A stretch of 64,000 nucleotides of DNA from Aquimarina aggregata (GTDB taxonomy: Bacteria > Bacteroidota > Bacteroidia > Flavobacteriales > Flavobacteriaceae). Where the stretch lies: the NCBI RefSeq assembly GCF_001632745.1, contig NZ_LQRT01000024.1, forward strand, positions 310,001 through 374,000, given 5' to 3'. The notes under the pieces were generated by a model, which was not told the DNA's origin, searched no databases, and worked only from the letters and a program-made list of their open reading frames with translations. Shown here one piece after another: positions 10,801-19,061 of this stretch. Every line of letters starts with the position of its first letter. Position 1 is the first letter of the stretch. A program made the position numbers and the translations under genes.

Positions 10801-11378
10801 AATGAAAGCAGTAATCCTAGGTGTGGATGATGATTCGAATTGATAAGTTCTTCTGTAAATCTATTATTAGCCTTTTCTTTTATAAAAACAATGTTTCCAT
10901 AAACTTTCTTATAGATTTCATGTACTAGTTCTTTATTTTTCTTTTCTGTTAAAAGATTTTTATCTGGTATAGATCTAGACAACATTATAAGTTCTTTTAA
11001 CAAGGGGTCTTTATGATCAGATTTTTTTAATAAGGTAGACCAGTATGAAATGAGATTAATCATACGAATAAGCTGTTTTTTTATTTCTTCTATGCTAGTT
11101 GTATGTGACTCATTAGATATTGATTCATTGTTTATTTTAAAGGTATTTATATTTGTTGCAGCAATCATTGCTATAATAAAAGCTGGGTCATTTAAAAAAA
11201 ATGGTTTCCAATCCCCTGCTATCTTATTATCTAAGTTGTAGTAATTTATATTTTCAGAATAATCAATAGTAAATTGGACTAAATCCAACATAGATCTCTC
11301 ATCAATTGAAATATAATTTGGATTTAGTGATGTATTATTTCTATACTTTTGACTTGTGCCTTTATTCATGTAAATCAA
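7818..11378 (-). CDS. eCIS baseplate wedge protein, Afp11/gp6-like (baseplate J family)
   Basis: At 1186 residues this is the largest complete eCIS protein here. The N-terminus (RSMLDLVQFTIDY, then GDWKPFFLNDPAF) matches the opening seen in Bacteroidota eCIS wedge proteins. Around residues 930-975 is the baseplate-J core with RATSQWDYERLVLEKFP and IEKIRVYGR, the most conserved part of the family. The long middle, over 800 residues, is beta-rich and hydrophilic with no motif I recognise. With the gp7-like and gp25-like subunits it should build the wedge that anchors the sheath and opens on contact. The start could be the second Met (residue 4), since MIYM precedes the Lys-rich stretch. It sits 17 bp after the gp25-like gene and 9 bp before the fibre gene, within the same operon. 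Confidence 0.85.
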   Translation of the reverse strand: MIYMNKGTSQKYRNNTSLNPNYISIDERSMLDLVQFTIDYSENINYYNLDNKIAGDWKPFFLNDPAFIIAMIAATNINTFKINNESISNESHTTSIEEIKKQLIRMINLISYWSTLLKKSDHKDPLLKELIMLSRSIPDKNLLTEKKNKELVHEIYKKVYGNIVFIKEKANNRFTEELINSNHHPHLGLLLSFFKLFQNVQKDINLTTKKHLDYYYLKILEQKRKKLKPHSAIIALELDEVTEGVIINKGRKIDFIFEDNQQSTFETIATTQITKAKIADVRTLYKSDYSPYSNTFDGDDFTINILYDSHIFGNDLNYINLIDKENPNNLDFPSALGEEQMHDIDSERTINLSDIGVVISSPSLILEKGKQKITLTLNMTSASYEDEQTKATFNALVAQEIKQKNRELSSLDIEEIKKRSITRFFREAFKLYITDKNGWKCIDHIKTIFQVSKASLTFIVELHENSETLIPFNPKIHDGGFESNWPCIKLLLNNDAVYHPYKFLEKFIIENITIQTSVSGVSNVALSNSTGELDSSIPFNPFGSTPYVGSYLRIENPIILQKSLSKLQFDLDWGGLPQERNGFEEYYKAYPNNINTTAFKAIISQTRSAIQSLGKQNQQSFELFDADPRTDSLVSTKKVSLNLDNIIFRNQITSSKENTNGTSSPLYIVLSSPDIAFGHQIFSDLYAKAALKSSRFRKKSISLPKQPYTPVLEQLTISYSNYTKEIMLRKKEESESDIKLIHLYPFGHIQTFPGPIRSPSYFLPRIEHKGNLCIGLTNVKSGEIISIGFDLIPAVYMHTIIKKPSIHWEYLSNNEWLSFSQFLLEDGTDGLIRSGVVKIEIPKIIPLDNTRLAKEKFWIRAVSIGKEDLNSKIKNIVTNAVMVTSEHLLSETTTYTNNIQNAKVQKISFDEHPNIVNILGPFDLKMNELNESEGAFYSRVNEQLRHKNRATSQWDYERLVLEKFPQIEKIRVYGRNSHPDELVKGSAIQIVVIPKCNLTNEINKRRNEVAFDILEEIKEYIKQFVSPFAKIEVSNPVYEQLKVRCSVKFTDYEKRGYLRNKLNNELILFLSPDIESSFVEKGFDESISKTEILNFIESRPYVAFVTEFSVLQLIEVQGKYKIIDTAKIRKIESLRTITPYAMLTSVKNHHINIIKNNVASSPKISRIGDLSLASDFVISDIEENYN

Positions 11379-11395
11379 ATAAAAATTTGATAGTA

Positions 11396-11809
11396 TTAAA
11401 GATTCGTACCCTCTTTGGTATAAAAAGGAAATACTATATTGTTTCTTGTATTTGTAATTATTACAGTATAAAATAGATGAACATATATCAAACCATAGGT
11501 TTGAGTATCATCTTCGATCTCAATTTTATCCAGTTTTATTCTTGGTTCATTTAAAAGTAATGCATCATAAATAGTATCTTTTAACATGGTTCTATGTGTT
11601 GGATCATTTGATTCAAACACGAAACTTTTAATATCACATCCAAAATCAGGAAACATTGCTCGCTCTCCCGGAATGGTTCCTATAATGATTCCAAGACTTT
11701 GTTTAATATCTTCATCGTCTTCTACCATTTCTACTTGTCCGCTTTCTTGGTTAAAAACAGGAGGAAACCCCCAACCTTTACCTAAAAATGAATCGTTTTT
11801 GAGTTTCAT
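11396..11809 (-). CDS. eCIS baseplate protein, gp25-like (Afp9/Pvc9)
   Basis: This 137-residue protein is the usual length for the GPW/gp25 family. The central GTIPGERAMFPDFGCDI stretch and the NEPRI tripeptide region (residues about 87-91) are the conserved features, the latter forming the wedge-core contact in phage T4 gp25 relatives. In contractile machines this subunit nucleates sheath polymerisation on the baseplate. It follows the PAAR gene by 4 bp and precedes the large baseplate-J gene by 17 bp, the order expected from Afp and PVC clusters. No lysozyme fusion is present, unlike some phage homologues. Confidence 0.9.
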   Translation of the reverse strand: MKLKNDSFLGKGWGFPPVFNQESGQVEMVEDDEDIKQSLGIIIGTIPGERAMFPDFGCDIKSFVFESNDPTHRTMLKDTIYDALLLNEPRIKLDKIEIEDDTQTYGLIYVHLFYTVIITNTRNNIVFPFYTKEGTNL

Positions 11810-11813
11810 AGTT

Positions 11814-12113
11814 TTAACCTCCTATCATTACCGTTGGACATCCTAAGACAATGCTACCGCCGTGTGCGGTAGTATCTCCCATTCTTGCTGCTGGTTTGCC
11901 ACCTATTAAAACTGTTGCAGATCCTTTTACTATTGAATCTGGAGGCCCCACGCATACAAGACTATCACCCATTACAGCGGCGGGCAATTTTTCGATCAAT
12001 ACAGTGGGAACTCCTGGTCCAATTATTGGTCCTCCAACGTGAGGAATTGGTGGTAATCCCGGTGTTTGCATTGGACATGTATGCATATCACTTAATCTAG
12101 CTGCTAATCCCAT
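11814..12113 (-). CDS. PAAR-domain spike tip protein (Afp10/Pvc10)
   Basis: A 99-residue protein made almost wholly of a PAAR fold. It shows the repeated PxxVLIxxxPAAxxGD pattern twice (near residues 36-50 and 67-80), with KPAARMGD giving the family its name. Metal ligands are probably His11 with Cys13 in the N-terminal DMHTCP segment and the His in TTAHGG. PAAR proteins cap the VgrG-like spike and sharpen the membrane-puncturing tip; some carry effector extensions, but this one has none. It lies 10 bp after the spike gene, so the two should be co-expressed. The high Gly/Pro content makes several antisense frames open; none is a gene. Confidence 0.92.
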   Translation of the reverse strand: MGLAARLSDMHTCPMQTPGLPPIPHVGGPIIGPGVPTVLIEKLPAAVMGDSLVCVGPPDSIVKGSATVLIGGKPAARMGDTTAHGGSIVLGCPTVMIGG

Positions 12114-12123
12114 ATATTTAGTA

Positions 12124-13920
12124 TTAATTAATCATTACCATTGCACCTTTTACAGTGGTTTGACCGGCGGCCGAAATTTCTGCAGAGGCATTTCCTTTTG
12201 CCGTTAAACTTGCTTTAGCACTTAACTGAATATTCGTGCCATCTATAGCTACATCAGAATTTGCCTCTATATTTATTCCTGCAGAAGCCGAAATGTCTAT
12301 GTTTCCTTTTGCAGATAGTTTTAGATCCTTTGAACTATCAATTGCAATTCCTGATTGATCCAAGAGTAAAGAATTTCCAGAAATATCCTTTGCGGTAATA
12401 CTCTTGTTCTTATCATCCATAGTAAATGAATTGCCGCCTGGAGTTTCTATGGTTATGATTTTGTCTTTGTCGTCAAAACGTATATTGATTCCTGATTTTG
12501 AATAAATCGATTTATATTGATTCGTACTATCGGCAACTTCTTTAGGTTTATTTTTGGTATTATATAAGGCTCCTGTAATGACTGGGAACCTAGGGTCATT
12601 ATTAATGAAAGTTACTACTACTTCATCGTCAATTTCTGGAAAGAAAAAAAAACCAGCATCGGCAGTTGCATACGGAAATGATAGCCTTGCCCAAATACCA
12701 GTAGTCTGACCTGTTCCTGAAAAAGTAGGTAAGTAAACCAATACGCGATATTTACCTTCTGGATCTTCATCTATTTTTTTTACCTTACCGATCTGGGGTC
12801 CGCTTGTAGCAGGTATTAAGCCTGATGCCATTGTATCTCTAATGTCAGGTAAATAAGAATGCCACTTTGGGGCTCTTCCAACATGTAAAGTCGTAAGCCA
12901 ACTCCCATCTTTTATTTCATGAATCACTTGAGAGAGGTACGCTTTGCCATTAAAACGTGCACTAAAACCAGAAATAGTAATGATATCCCCTGCGGTTAAT
13001 GATGTAGTTCCTGGAACTACAATTTTACCTTGTACTTTGCTTAATATAGCTTTATTTGCAAGAGAGGATCCCCAGGATTTTAATTCATTTTTTGAAAGTG
13101 AAGCTGATGAATACTGATTAAATGTACCATTATCAACCGCTCCAGATATTTTTTTTGCAGATAAGTTTCCTTGAGAAAGGTTATCATTAATAGTAATAGA
13201 AACCGCATTCTCTTTTTGCGTTTTATCATCCCAAGCAGTTACTTGATAAGAATCAGATATTTTTTCGCTGTCAAGATTAAGATCAATGTCTACAACATAT
13301 TGAGATGAATTTATCTCGTATTGTGGTGTATCACCAAAATTATTCTTTTTAATAATTAGGTTGTTATTCTTAGTTAATACAGTCATATCATTCATCTCTG
13401 CTCTAATCACTGTAAAATCCCAATCACTACAATTATATTGCATTAATATTGGCATTACCTGGGTAGTAGCATCCATAGTTAATTTTAGACCATACTTATC
13501 TACAATGCTTTTTATAGCGTCTGAATCTTTTTTGTCTTGAAAAATGCTATTAAACCGACCTTTGGTCATATTGACGGCTTTGTCTTTGCAGGTAATCATC
13601 AGTTGAGATTTACCGCGCTTAACTATTAATCTATGCGATATGATAATTCCTTGAAATGCAAGTTCTCTTTTGTTGTCATATCCTAACGATATTTTTATCT
13701 CGTTTCCGGGGATAAAATCATTTCCTTCACTATTGGTAAAGGGATTGTTTACAGCGCCTATTGCCCCGCCATCTTCTATACTTATAATCGCTGAAGATAT
13801 TCTATTAACTTCTGTGTGAATGGATATTTCACTTACTTCTACGACATCTTTAATTTTAGAGCCATTGATACTAATATCAAAGCTTAATACACCATCTGAT
13901 TGTTGTAATACTTTTGCCAT
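12124..13920 (-). CDS. VgrG-like central spike protein (Afp8/Pvc8)
   Basis: A 598-residue spike subunit. Residues 1-345 form the gp27-like hub. Residues about 378-455 are the gp5-type OB-fold (Phage_base_V), with GIWARLSFPYA and the aromatic FFFFPEIDDEVVV strand. Residues 470-598 are a beta-helix needle of alternating short strands (for example ITIETPGGNSFTM and IDISASAGINIEA), the trimeric spike. It would sit under the tube and carry the PAAR tip encoded next. There is no lysozyme domain and no C-terminal effector extension. It is 6 bp downstream of the LysM adaptor. A T6SS VgrG is excluded by the neighbours: no membrane-complex or ClpV gene is present. Confidence 0.93.
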   Translation of the reverse strand: MAKVLQQSDGVLSFDISINGSKIKDVVEVSEISIHTEVNRISSAIISIEDGGAIGAVNNPFTNSEGNDFIPGNEIKISLGYDNKRELAFQGIIISHRLIVKRGKSQLMITCKDKAVNMTKGRFNSIFQDKKDSDAIKSIVDKYGLKLTMDATTQVMPILMQYNCSDWDFTVIRAEMNDMTVLTKNNNLIIKKNNFGDTPQYEINSSQYVVDIDLNLDSEKISDSYQVTAWDDKTQKENAVSITINDNLSQGNLSAKKISGAVDNGTFNQYSSASLSKNELKSWGSSLANKAILSKVQGKIVVPGTTSLTAGDIITISGFSARFNGKAYLSQVIHEIKDGSWLTTLHVGRAPKWHSYLPDIRDTMASGLIPATSGPQIGKVKKIDEDPEGKYRVLVYLPTFSGTGQTTGIWARLSFPYATADAGFFFFPEIDDEVVVTFINNDPRFPVITGALYNTKNKPKEVADSTNQYKSIYSKSGINIRFDDKDKIITIETPGGNSFTMDDKNKSITAKDISGNSLLLDQSGIAIDSSKDLKLSAKGNIDISASAGINIEANSDVAIDGTNIQLSAKASLTAKGNASAEISAAGQTTVKGAMVMIN

Positions 13921-13926
13921 AGTTTA

Positions 13927-14580
13927 TTAAATAACAGGAGGGAAAGCAATTAACTTACCAGGTTTTATATTTCTAAAATTAGTGAGTCCGTTATGTTCTG
14001 CTACCTTAATATAGTAGCTACTATCACCATAGATTCTATGGCACATTAACGGAAGATTATCACCGTCTAATACCGTTCTTACATGTGTTAGATCTGCAGA
14101 ATTTTTCTTTTCTTCAAGGGCTTTGTTCTTAGCACTTATTGATGAGGTTAATGTTGCTGTTACTTCGGCTCTTAAAGGAGTACCATCAAGATCAAGCATA
14201 GTATAATTAACACTCCATAATTTTAATCTACCTTGAAACAATGATTGAGTACCCCAGTATACTCTAAGATAATTGGGTTCATGAATATCACCATTGTATT
14301 TGTAGACTAAATCTCTTACCAATTTAATCTGATCATCTACTTTTTTTTTCGAAACGATGCCCGTTCCGTCAAAAAACAAAACCATTTTGAATGTGCCAGG
14401 TCCACTTCCTTTATATTTCTCGGTTTTAGCACTTTCTCCTATAGTATCTGTTGATATGTATTGTTGCTCTTTGGTTTTCTTATAGTTTTCTGGGTTTACA
14501 AGCACATCATATTCTCCTACTTTACTTGAAAAATCAGGGTTTTTATAAGCAACAATTTTCATTTTTGTTAACTGCCCCAT
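13927..14580 (-). CDS. LysM-type tube-to-spike adaptor (Afp7/Pvc7)
   Basis: This 217-residue protein begins with an eCIS/phage gp53-like module (YDVLVNPENYKKT near residues 24-36) and ends with a LysM-like segment (residues about 164-217) including HRIYGDSSYYIKVAEHNGL and IKPGKLIAFPP. In Afp/PVC particles this protein joins the inner tube to the central spike hub. LysM here is structural rather than peptidoglycan-directed, because there is no signal peptide. It lies 7 bp after the DUF5908 miniprotein gene and 6 bp before the spike. The family call is supported by both ends of the protein and by the gene order. Confidence 0.88.
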   Translation of the reverse strand: MGQLTKMKIVAYKNPDFSSKVGEYDVLVNPENYKKTKEQQYISTDTIGESAKTEKYKGSGPGTFKMVLFFDGTGIVSKKKVDDQIKLVRDLVYKYNGDIHEPNYLRVYWGTQSLFQGRLKLWSVNYTMLDLDGTPLRAEVTATLTSSISAKNKALEEKKNSADLTHVRTVLDGDNLPLMCHRIYGDSSYYIKVAEHNGLTNFRNIKPGKLIAFPPVI

Positions 14581-14587
14581 AAATAAT

Positions 14588-14770
14588 TTACCTAATTGTA
14601 GTGGTTTCTAATTTTTGTAATATTTTTTCACAACATTCACGTTCTATCTCTTTTTTCATCTGTTCTAGATAGGGCGATATGTGTTCCTTATTAAAAGAGA
14701 ATTCATTTGATTCTGAATCATCTGAGGATACAACTCCACGAATAACAAGCTCTTTAATTATTAATGTCAT
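14588..14770 (-). CDS. DUF5908-like eCIS miniprotein
   Basis: A 60-residue protein with the IIKELVIRGVV opening typical of DUF5908, a small family known mainly beside Bacteroidota contractile injection genes. The C-terminal 30 residues are a charged amphipathic helix (EQMKKEIERECCEKILQKLE) with two adjacent Cys. Its start codon overlaps the stop of the second tube gene in an ATGA, so it is likely translationally coupled to tube synthesis. No function is established. An assembly chaperone or minor tube-adaptor component fits size and position, but that is inference. It is easily missed by annotation pipelines because of its length. Confidence 0.75.
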   Translation of the reverse strand: MTLIIKELVIRGVVSSDDSESNEFSFNKEHISPYLEQMKKEIERECCEKILQKLETTTIR

Positions 14771-15234
14771 TTTTTATCTTTTTTAAAAAGTCTGTATTTT
14801 AATGTTAATGTTTCTATTGCTAATTGGTTGCTTGTACTATTAAGTGTTGATAACTCCCAAGCAATAGGATACGCTTTAACTACTGTCCAAGAGGCTAAAG
14901 TCCCTCCATTAGCACCTAAAAGAGCAACTTGAATATCTTTCGGATCAAATTTAAAATCCTCGAGAGCGTCTCTACACCATTTTTCTAACTTTGAGTTATA
15001 TAATAGGCAACGCTTTAATACGAGGTTTTCAAATTTTGGAGGTGTTGGAAGGTGAAGCATATATCGATTATCTCCACCTTCTTTTTTTGGCTCTGTTCCA
15101 AGAGTTACTTTCAAACCTGATACCTCTTGAAAACTACTTTCCATTTTATCTGATCCAAAACCAGTAAATTTCACATTAAAATAAAATGCAGATGGAGGCG
15201 TATAGCCAGGTTTGAAAAAACTATTGTTTATCAT
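14767..15234 (-). CDS. eCIS inner tube protein 2 (Afp5-like)
   Basis: A 155-residue T4 gp19-type tube protein. The FQEVSGLKV segment (residues about 36-44) is shared with the tube gene just upstream and is diagnostic of eCIS tube subunits. It differs from the first tube protein by a longer N-terminus with PGYTPPSAFYF and by the ENLVLKRCLL strand. In Afp/PVC the minor tube paralogue forms the first ring on the spike adaptor. The position directly before the LysM adaptor supports that role here, and the stacking assignment is inferred. It lies 5 bp after tube protein 1 and overlaps the DUF5908 gene. Confidence 0.87.
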   Translation of the reverse strand: MINNSFFKPGYTPPSAFYFNVKFTGFGSDKMESSFQEVSGLKVTLGTEPKKEGGDNRYMLHLPTPPKFENLVLKRCLLYNSKLEKWCRDALEDFKFDPKDIQVALLGANGGTLASWTVVKAYPIAWELSTLNSTSNQLAIETLTLKYRLFKKDKK

Positions 15235-15239
15235 ATTCT

Positions 15240-15692
15240 TTATCCATTAGCGATAGTTAATCCTTCATGCATTATTTCTATACTCTCGATTGCAACCTCA
15301 TTACCATTAGATTTAAGATCTGTTGATTTAATCTTTGTAGGCCATGCGTTACTAAGGGTCCAGGTCATGGTAGGATTTCCGCCTTCATCCAAAAGTTTGA
15401 CTACAACATTTTGTCGCTCGATAGTATTCATTTTTATTTTGCTATACCAATCCCAGAAGCCATTATCCTTAGCAAAGACTGCTTTTTTCATGGTTACATT
15501 ACTGTTTTTAACAATTCCAGGCATATTAATTTCTGAAAATACAGGACTATTACCGTGTCTATATGTTATTCCTTGTGTTTCGATATCTAAACCACTTACT
15601 TCTTGAAAAGGAATATTAGTTGTACTTCCCCAGTCTACCATAAAATAAAATTTTGGTAACGGCCAGTTCTTATCTTGTGCTTCTCCTGCCAT
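15240..15692 (-). CDS. eCIS major inner tube protein 1 (Afp1-like)
   Basis: A 150-residue gp19/Hcp-fold tube protein with LPKFYFMVDWG at the N-terminus and FQEVSGLDIE near residues 30-39. The later strands (ESIEIMHEGLTI) are typical of the ring-forming beta-barrel. It would form the hexameric rings of the syringe. A 113-bp non-coding gap separates it from the sheath gene upstream, the widest gap in the structural operon below the ATPase. A separate promoter or mRNA processing could raise expression of this abundant subunit, but no clear promoter motif is seen in the gap. Confidence 0.9.
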   Translation of the reverse strand: MAGEAQDKNWPLPKFYFMVDWGSTTNIPFQEVSGLDIETQGITYRHGNSPVFSEINMPGIVKNSNVTMKKAVFAKDNGFWDWYSKIKMNTIERQNVVVKLLDEGGNPTMTWTLSNAWPTKIKSTDLKSNGNEVAIESIEIMHEGLTIANG

Positions 15693-15805
15693 AATATTTT
15701 GTTTTAAAGGTTTTTATTTTTTTAATTGATATGTATTTCATTTTTAGTCATTTCTTCTAAGATTGCTACATCCTAGTTGAGATGAAAAAAATGAAAAGAA
15801 CATTG

Positions 15806-17422
15806 TTATGATTTTTGCATTTGTTGTTGAAATGTTACTACTATAAATTCTGCAGGTCTTACGATTGCAAGTTTGATAGTTACTAGCATTTTTCCTTCTA
15901 AAATATCTAAACTCGTCATTGTACTTCCGAGTCCTATTTGTACATCAAATGCGTCATCTGGTGAAGCTCCTGCCAAAGCACCTTGTTTCCATTTTTCGGT
16001 TAAGAAATTAATAATCATGCTTTTAACGGTTACCCATGTATTAGCGTCATTAGGTTCAAAAACATATGCTCTAAGTGCCAATTTTATAGACTGTTCTAGC
16101 ATGATCATAGTTCGTCTTACATTTATATATCTCCAATCAAGACTATTACCATCAAGTGTTCTTCCACCCCAAACAAGCGTTCCTACTCCTGGAAAGGTTC
16201 TAATGGCATTTATTGATTTACCTGAAATAGCATCGACATTTAAGTTTTCTTGCTGATCGTGCGTAATATTTGCAGAGGGTTTGATGACACTATTAAAGCT
16301 AATATTTGCGGGAGATTTCCAAACACCTCTATTATTGTCTACTGTTGTGTAAATACCAGCCATTGCTGCAGAAGGTGGTAAAAGATTCATTACTTCTCTT
16401 ATTTCATCTAAAAGATTTGTGTACGTTGGACTGGTAGCCATTAAACCTAAATGTAGATTTCGCTCATTATTTTTTATTAATGCTTCTGAGGTTTCTTTGG
16501 CAGCACTAGCATTTGCGGCTAATAATGCTTTGGCTTTTTCTTCAGGAAGCAAATCATTAAGAACTACACTTTCATCAAGATTTTTAAATGTAATTTCACC
16601 ACTTTCAACAATGTTGGTATTTAACCAAGGGTAATATGCAGATGCATAATTTAGATTTTCTGTTCCGATCTTTTCTCTAAATTTGGTAACAACATCAACA
16701 GATGCGTCTCCTACGATACGATCCCCATCTCCATCATAGATATCTAAAATAGCTACTCTGCTTTGCATTTTAGCGCAATGTGCAAGTACTTGTTTATAAA
16801 CTTCATAACAATCATCCCCCAGAGCTACTGCATCAGGAATAACAATCATAGTTGGTTCTTGTTGTTTAAGCAATGTCATTAAGCCTCCTTCTGTAGCTTC
16901 TCCTAGAATATCATCTTTCTTGATTTCCATAGCATCTTTTCCAGAAAAAGTACCTACAGATACGATATAACAGGTTCCTCCACCATTTGCATAAAAGAGC
17001 TTAATACTATTATACATAAACAAAAGGTTGTTGTCTTTATATTCGATAGCTCTTTCTTCGCCATTGATAGTCACCAGATGTTTATGATCTGTAGTTGCAG
17101 CTTTACTATCTGCGGCTTTTGGGTCCTTGGCAGCTTTATCATCTGCACCTTTACCTTTTTCAGGTTTTTTTGGTGCTGCTGCTTGATTTCCTCCTACTTT
17201 ATTAAGCGTGAATTTAGGATTAAATCCACCACCAAAAAGTTCGTAAAATTCTTTAAACGAAGTAATTCTTACGGGTTGATTTATAAGAGATTTACCATTT
17301 CTAGAAGCTATTTCGGTGTAGCCAATAAATGCAGGAATGGCTGTCGCTACTTCTACGACAGAACCTGGAAATGCATTTATCTCTTCGATATAAACGCCCG
17401 GTGTCATTAATTTTTGTGCCAT
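15806..17422 (-). CDS. eCIS contractile sheath protein
   Basis: A 538-residue tail-sheath protein. Its N-terminus MTPGVYIEEINAFPGSV is the classic sheath handshake arm. The C-terminal core (NVRRTMIMLEQSIKLAL, then FVVTFQQQMQKS) is the conserved sheath domain that binds the tube. It is the only sheath gene in the window, whereas Afp and PVC carry several. Residues 79-113 are a low-complexity Lys/Ala/Asp/Pro insert (for example KPEKGKGADDKAAKDPKA), probably a flexible surface loop. Contraction of this protein drives the tube outward. It lies 22 bp after the unrecognised 346-residue gene. Confidence 0.93.
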   Translation of the reverse strand: MAQKLMTPGVYIEEINAFPGSVVEVATAIPAFIGYTEIASRNGKSLINQPVRITSFKEFYELFGGGFNPKFTLNKVGGNQAAAPKKPEKGKGADDKAAKDPKAADSKAATTDHKHLVTINGEERAIEYKDNNLLFMYNSIKLFYANGGGTCYIVSVGTFSGKDAMEIKKDDILGEATEGGLMTLLKQQEPTMIVIPDAVALGDDCYEVYKQVLAHCAKMQSRVAILDIYDGDGDRIVGDASVDVVTKFREKIGTENLNYASAYYPWLNTNIVESGEITFKNLDESVVLNDLLPEEKAKALLAANASAAKETSEALIKNNERNLHLGLMATSPTYTNLLDEIREVMNLLPPSAAMAGIYTTVDNNRGVWKSPANISFNSVIKPSANITHDQQENLNVDAISGKSINAIRTFPGVGTLVWGGRTLDGNSLDWRYINVRRTMIMLEQSIKLALRAYVFEPNDANTWVTVKSMIINFLTEKWKQGALAGASPDDAFDVQIGLGSTMTSLDILEGKMLVTIKLAIVRPAEFIVVTFQQQMQKS

Positions 17423-17444
17423 AATCGTTCTGTATTAATTGTTT

Positions 17445-18485
17445 TTATATATAAATATGTGAATAAACGAGTTCATTCGGTTTTGTTTCATCACTATACA
17501 ATTGCTCAGGAGACGGTTTTGCTAAATTCTTAATGATTACCTTTCCTGATCTGAGTTCTTTGTCATAATTATCCACTAATTGAAAATTGTTCTTTGAAAA
17601 TTCAGAAAGCGGAAGCTTATTATTGGATTCAAATACTAATGCTTCTGTGTTTCCGTGTACGTATTGTTTTTGAGGCGAACTAAATAGTTGTTCTTTAGCT
17701 TTATCTATAATACTGAGTTTGTCAAATTTTTGATATATAGGATTTACGAAAAAATATTTCCAAATCGTCTCTTTACTATTAAAGGCTATTGTGTAGTTTA
17801 ATTTTCCTTGCTCTTTGTATTGTTTTAAAAGTGTTGTTGTGTATAGATCAACTATGCCCAAAGGGTTTTTTTCGATAGTTTTTGGATAGTAATAGATCTT
17901 CTCTATTTCTTGTTTTTCTTGAAACAGATATATGATACCTTCAGGTAAATTAGAGGGTACGAAATGATTAGAAAAACTTTTGGACTGACTCAGAAATTCG
18001 GTAGAAATTTCGTTTTTAAATACATCTGTAAAATTATACTCTTTATCTGTTTGAAACTTATCTATACTTATGGTGTTGCTTGATAGTTTTATAATTTCGT
18101 TTTCACTAACAAAACCTTCTTTATGTAATTTAAGGTCTTTATTTTCTGGATCAGAATTGACTGTTAAATCTAAGTTGTTAAACCATAACACAGTATCTGT
18201 GGGGTTATAGGTTGATAATTCTGTGTAGTTGATATAAAATGGATCTTCACAATTAATGTATAAGCGTATTGGATCTGCGTCATTTGATCTGTTTAATAGA
18301 TCAGGATTAGAGACAAGTACGTGAATTCCCCCTACAAAGGGTTTTAGGATAATATTTAGATCCTGAATTAGCTTAGCAGTACTTTCAGAATAGGAAATTT
18401 GAATTGATTTAAACAAATTATCTCTAAAGTACTGGTGCCTAAATAATAGGGTTAATATATGACTATACTGTTGCCTCATACTCAA
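17445..18485 (-). CDS. Unrecognised eCIS-locus protein (346 aa)
   Basis: I do not recognise this family. The protein has no signal peptide and no membrane segment, so it is cytoplasmic or particle-bound. The first 100 residues contain RQQYSHILTLLFRHQYF and VGGIHVLVSNPDLL. The C-terminal third has YVHGNTEALVFESNNKLPLSE, a pattern that looks beta-rich. It sits between the DUF4255 cap gene (9 bp away) and the sheath gene (22 bp away), inside the operon, so a particle-related job is likely. A cap adaptor, as described for the AlgoCIS particle, or an assembly factor are the best guesses. This is inference from position only. Confidence 0.6.
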   Translation of the reverse strand: MSMRQQYSHILTLLFRHQYFRDNLFKSIQISYSESTAKLIQDLNIILKPFVGGIHVLVSNPDLLNRSNDADPIRLYINCEDPFYINYTELSTYNPTDTVLWFNNLDLTVNSDPENKDLKLHKEGFVSENEIIKLSSNTISIDKFQTDKEYNFTDVFKNEISTEFLSQSKSFSNHFVPSNLPEGIIYLFQEKQEIEKIYYYPKTIEKNPLGIVDLYTTTLLKQYKEQGKLNYTIAFNSKETIWKYFFVNPIYQKFDKLSIIDKAKEQLFSSPQKQYVHGNTEALVFESNNKLPLSEFSKNNFQLVDNYDKELRSGKVIIKNLAKPSPEQLYSDETKPNELVYSHIYI

Positions 18486-18494
18486 TGATTATAT

Positions 18495-19061
18495 TTAATT
18501 TTCTGTATTTTTAATCGACGGAATTACTTTCTGTATCGGAGCATCATTAAACATTAACATTCCAACCTTATATAAGGCCGAAGGCATTAGTTTACCTCCT
18601 ATTGCTGACCAGAGATGACTTAATTCACCATAATCTAATTTGCACAATTCAAAATTTAATCTATCAATATGCGATGCGGAAGTGTTTGAAGAGTTGGGTG
18701 TTATTTTTTTGTGAGCTTGAAAAAACTGAAGAATAGAAGACAGGTATCTTAGACCTTCGACATAATTTTTTTCAGTGAAATTGGCACAAAAAAGCAAGCG
18801 CATATTTAAATGTAAAGCAGGGTGTTTATGACCAAAAGAATCGCTGCCAGAGTGCATTGAACGATTTAGGTTATTTTTTAAAGAGGATTCTTCATCAAGG
18901 TTTACTAGAAAAAAAACAATTTTGCTATCAATGTTTTGGGCAATGCCCCCATCATTATTAATAATATTAGAAAGGACAACTTTATTTTCAGAAATAGAAA
19001 ACTCGTTTTTAAAATTTTCATTTAGTATTTCCTGGATATATGTGAGTGCAGTATGGATCAT
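18495..19061 (-). CDS. DUF4255 cap/tube-terminator protein (Afp16/Pvc16-like)
   Basis: A 188-residue protein beginning MIHTALTYIQEILNENF and followed by a VVLSNI and KIVFFLVNLDEE pattern, as in DUF4255 (Pvc16 N-terminal domain). The HPALHLNMRLLFCANF strand and the RYLSSILQFFQAH helix are the conserved core. In Afp/PVC this protein caps the distal end of tube and sheath and stops elongation, working with the tape measure. Here it is the first gene of the structural run, after a 286-bp gap from the ATPase gene. The family call is good; the terminator role is transferred from Afp/PVC. Confidence 0.85.
   Translation of the reverse strand: MIHTALTYIQEILNENFKNEFSISENKVVLSNIINNDGGIAQNIDSKIVFFLVNLDEESSLKNNLNRSMHSGSDSFGHKHPALHLNMRLLFCANFTEKNYVEGLRYLSSILQFFQAHKKITPNSSNTSASHIDRLNFELCKLDYGELSHLWSAIGGKLMPSALYKVGMLMFNDAPIQKVIPSIKNTEN

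Noticed and set aside
15873..16256. 127-codon plus-strand frame
   Set aside because: Antisense to the conserved C-terminal half of the sheath gene, which has clear family motifs.
17078..17410. 110-codon plus-strand frame rich in Cys and Phe
   Set aside because: Antisense to the sheath N-terminus and its Lys/Ala insert, whose GC-richer codons leave the opposite strand open.
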